Shown here in pieces: positions 62,227-64,000 of a DNA stretch of 64,000 nt. Numbering within the stretch: position 1 is the stretch's first letter; each line of letters begins with the position of its first letter. Below the pieces are notes generated by a model. The model saw nothing but the letters and a program-made list of their open reading frames with translations, had not been told where the DNA came from and ran no database searches. Origin of the DNA: an uncultured Marivita sp. (GTDB taxonomy: Bacteria; Pseudomonadota; Alphaproteobacteria; Rhodobacterales; Rhodobacteraceae). The stretch spans positions 310,001 to 374,000 of the forward strand of contig NZ_CANKYW010000001.1 in the NCBI RefSeq assembly GCF_947488135.1, given 5' to 3'. The translations under genes and the position numbers were made by a program.

Positions 62227-64000
62227 ATGGGTTACGATGCCATCGACTATCTGCCATATGATTTTGCCAATCGGCGACATATCGGTCCGTCCCCTGCCGA
62301 GATGGCCGAGATGCTGGCGACGGTCGGTGTCAGCAAGCTCGACGATCTGATTTCGCAGACCGTGCCGGAAAGCATCCGTCAGGCAACGCCGCTCGATTTC
62401 GGCAAGGCGCTGTCGGAGCGGGAGCTTCTTTACCACATGCGCGAGACCGCGTCGCAAAACGTTGTTCTGACCTCGCTCATCGGGATGGGGTATCACGACA
62501 CGGTCACTCCGCCCGCGATCCAGCGCAATATCTTCGAGAACCCGGCCTGGTACACCGCGTACACGCCGTATCAGCCCGAGATCAGCCAGGGGCGTCTCGA
62601 GGCGCTGCTGAACTATCAGACAATGGTCAGCGATCTGACGGGGCTGGAGATCGCCAATGCGTCGCTTCTGGACGAGGCGACGGCCTGTGCCGAGGCGATG
62701 ACGATGGCGCAGCGCGTGGCGAAATCGAAGGCGACCGCGTTCTTCGTCGATGAGAACTGCCATCCGCAGAACATCTCGGTCATGAAGACCCGCGCGGCCC
62801 CTCTGGGGATCGAGGTGATCGTGGGCGATGTCGCCGACATGGACCCGGACAAGGTGTTCGGTGCGATCTTCCAGTATCCCGGCACCTATGGGCACCTGCG
62901 GGATTTCACCGACGACATCGCGCGGCTGCACGGCGCGAAGGCGATTGCGATCATGTCTGCCGATCCAATGGCGCTGTGCCTGCTCAAGGAGCCTGGCGCG
63001 ATGGGCGCGGATATCGCGGTGGGCTCGACACAGCGTTTTGGCATTCCGCTGGGCTATGGCGGCCCACACGCGGCTTATATGGCGACCAAGGACGACTATA
63101 AACGCGCGATGCCCGGGCGGATCGTCGGCATTTCCATCGACAGCCACGGCAACAAGGCGTACCGGTTGTCGCTGCAAACCCGCGAGCAGCATATCCGGCG
63201 CGAGAAAGCGACGTCGAACGTGTGTACGGCGCAGGCGCTTCTCGCGGTGATGGCGGGGTTCTATGCGGTGTTTCACGGGCCGAAGGGCCTGCGCGCCATC
63301 GCGCAGCGCATCCATCGCAAGACGGTGCGTCTGGCCAAGGGGCTGGAGGCGGCAGGGTTCAAGGTGGAGCCCAAGGTATTCTTCGACACGATCACCGTGG
63401 ATGTGGGCCTCTTGCAGCGCGGCGTGTTGCAGGCGGCGGTGCGCGAAGGGCTGAATCTGCGGCCGGTGGGCAAGACGAAGATCGGCATTTCGCTCGACGA
63501 GAAATCGCGCCCTGCGACCATCGAAGCGGTCTGGCGCGCGTTTGGACTGGTCAAGGCGGACGACGATCTGACGCCGGAATACCGTTTGCCGGATGCGCTG
63601 CTGCGGACCTCGTCCTACCTACAACACGACGTGTTTCATATGAACCGGGCCGAGACCGAGATGATGCGCTACATGCGGCGTCTGGCGGATCGCGATCTGG
63701 CGCTGGATCGTGCGATGATCCCGCTTGGATCCTGCACGATGAAGCTCAATTCGGCGGCGGAAATGATGCCGGTGAGCTGGCGCGAATTTGCCGATATTCA
63801 TCCCTATGTGCCCGACGATCAGGTGCGCGGCTATCACAACCTGATTGCCGACCTGAACGCCAAGCTCTGCACCATCACCGGGTACGACGCGATTTCCATG
63901 CAGCCCAATTCGGGCGCGCAGGGCGAATATGCGGGGCTTTTGTCGATTGCCGGGTATCACCGCGCCAACGGGCAGGGGCATCGCAACATCTGTCTGATCC
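62227..64000 (+). CDS. gcvP: Glycine dehydrogenase (P protein), 3' truncated by window edge
   Basis: Continuous frame [30 protein letters not shown]...[14 protein letters not shown]-like [21 protein letters not shown] to the window end; absent from ORF track because no stop is reached. Confidence 0.96.
   Translation, partial: MGYDAIDYLPYDFANRRHIGPSPAEMAEMLATVGVSKLDDLISQTVPESIRQATPLDFGKALSERELLYHMRETASQNVVLTSLIGMGYHDTVTPPAIQRNIFENPAWYTAYTPYQPEISQGRLEALLNYQTMVSDLTGLEIANASLLDEATACAEAMTMAQRVAKSKATAFFVDENCHPQNISVMKTRAAPLGIEVIVGDVADMDPDKVFGAIFQYPGTYGHLRDFTDDIARLHGAKAIAIMSADPMALCLLKEPGAMGADIAVGSTQRFGIPLGYGGPHAAYMATKDDYKRAMPGRIVGISIDSHGNKAYRLSLQTREQHIRREKATSNVCTAQALLAVMAGFYAVFHGPKGLRAIAQRIHRKTVRLAKGLEAAGFKVEPKVFFDTITVDVGLLQRGVLQAAVREGLNLRPVGKTKIGISLDEKSRPATIEAVWRAFGLVKADDDLTPEYRLPDALLRTSSYLQHDVFHMNRAETEMMRYMRRLADRDLALDRAMIPLGSCTMKLNSAAEMMPVSWREFADIHPYVPDDQVRGYHNLIADLNAKLCTITGYDAISMQPNSGAQGEYAGLLSIAGYHRANGQGHRNICLI

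Overview
High-GC alphaproteobacterial chromosome segment, probably Rhodobacterales/Roseobacter-like (inferred from gene content). Main blocks: (1) the 3' part of a form I CO dehydrogenase operon (coxL'-coxD-coxE-coxF-coxG), with two micro-ORFs between coxF and coxG that are missing from the ORF track. (2) hemN divergent from a complete nitrous oxide reductase operon (nosC-like, nosR, nosZ, nosD, nosF, nosY, nosL, nosX). (3) tRNA-Gly(TCC), an ABC exporter, a TadE/TadG-like trio, a glutamate/leucine dehydrogenase family gene, dnaG-rpoD. (4) nrdR-ribD and ribE, separated by a capsule-export cassette (kpsC, OPX, kpsS). (5) Lhr-type helicase, leuA with a candidate Leu-rich leader peptide and hairpin, glyA, NAD kinase, hppD, nadE. 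(6) A MORN protein built of 18 uninterrupted 23-residue repeats. (7) gltX, an NsrR/Rrf2-type regulator behind a perfect FNR-box sequence, then a tandem glycine riboswitch and gcvT-gcvH-gcvP' (gcvP runs off the window and is absent from the ORF track). The non-coding signals most worth follow-up are a twin-palindrome intergenic repeat present in two inverted copies (39554-39598 and 46439-46482), the leuA leader, and the coxF-coxG micro-ORFs. I found no CRISPR array, transposon or prophage, and no clear wholly new multi-gene system.
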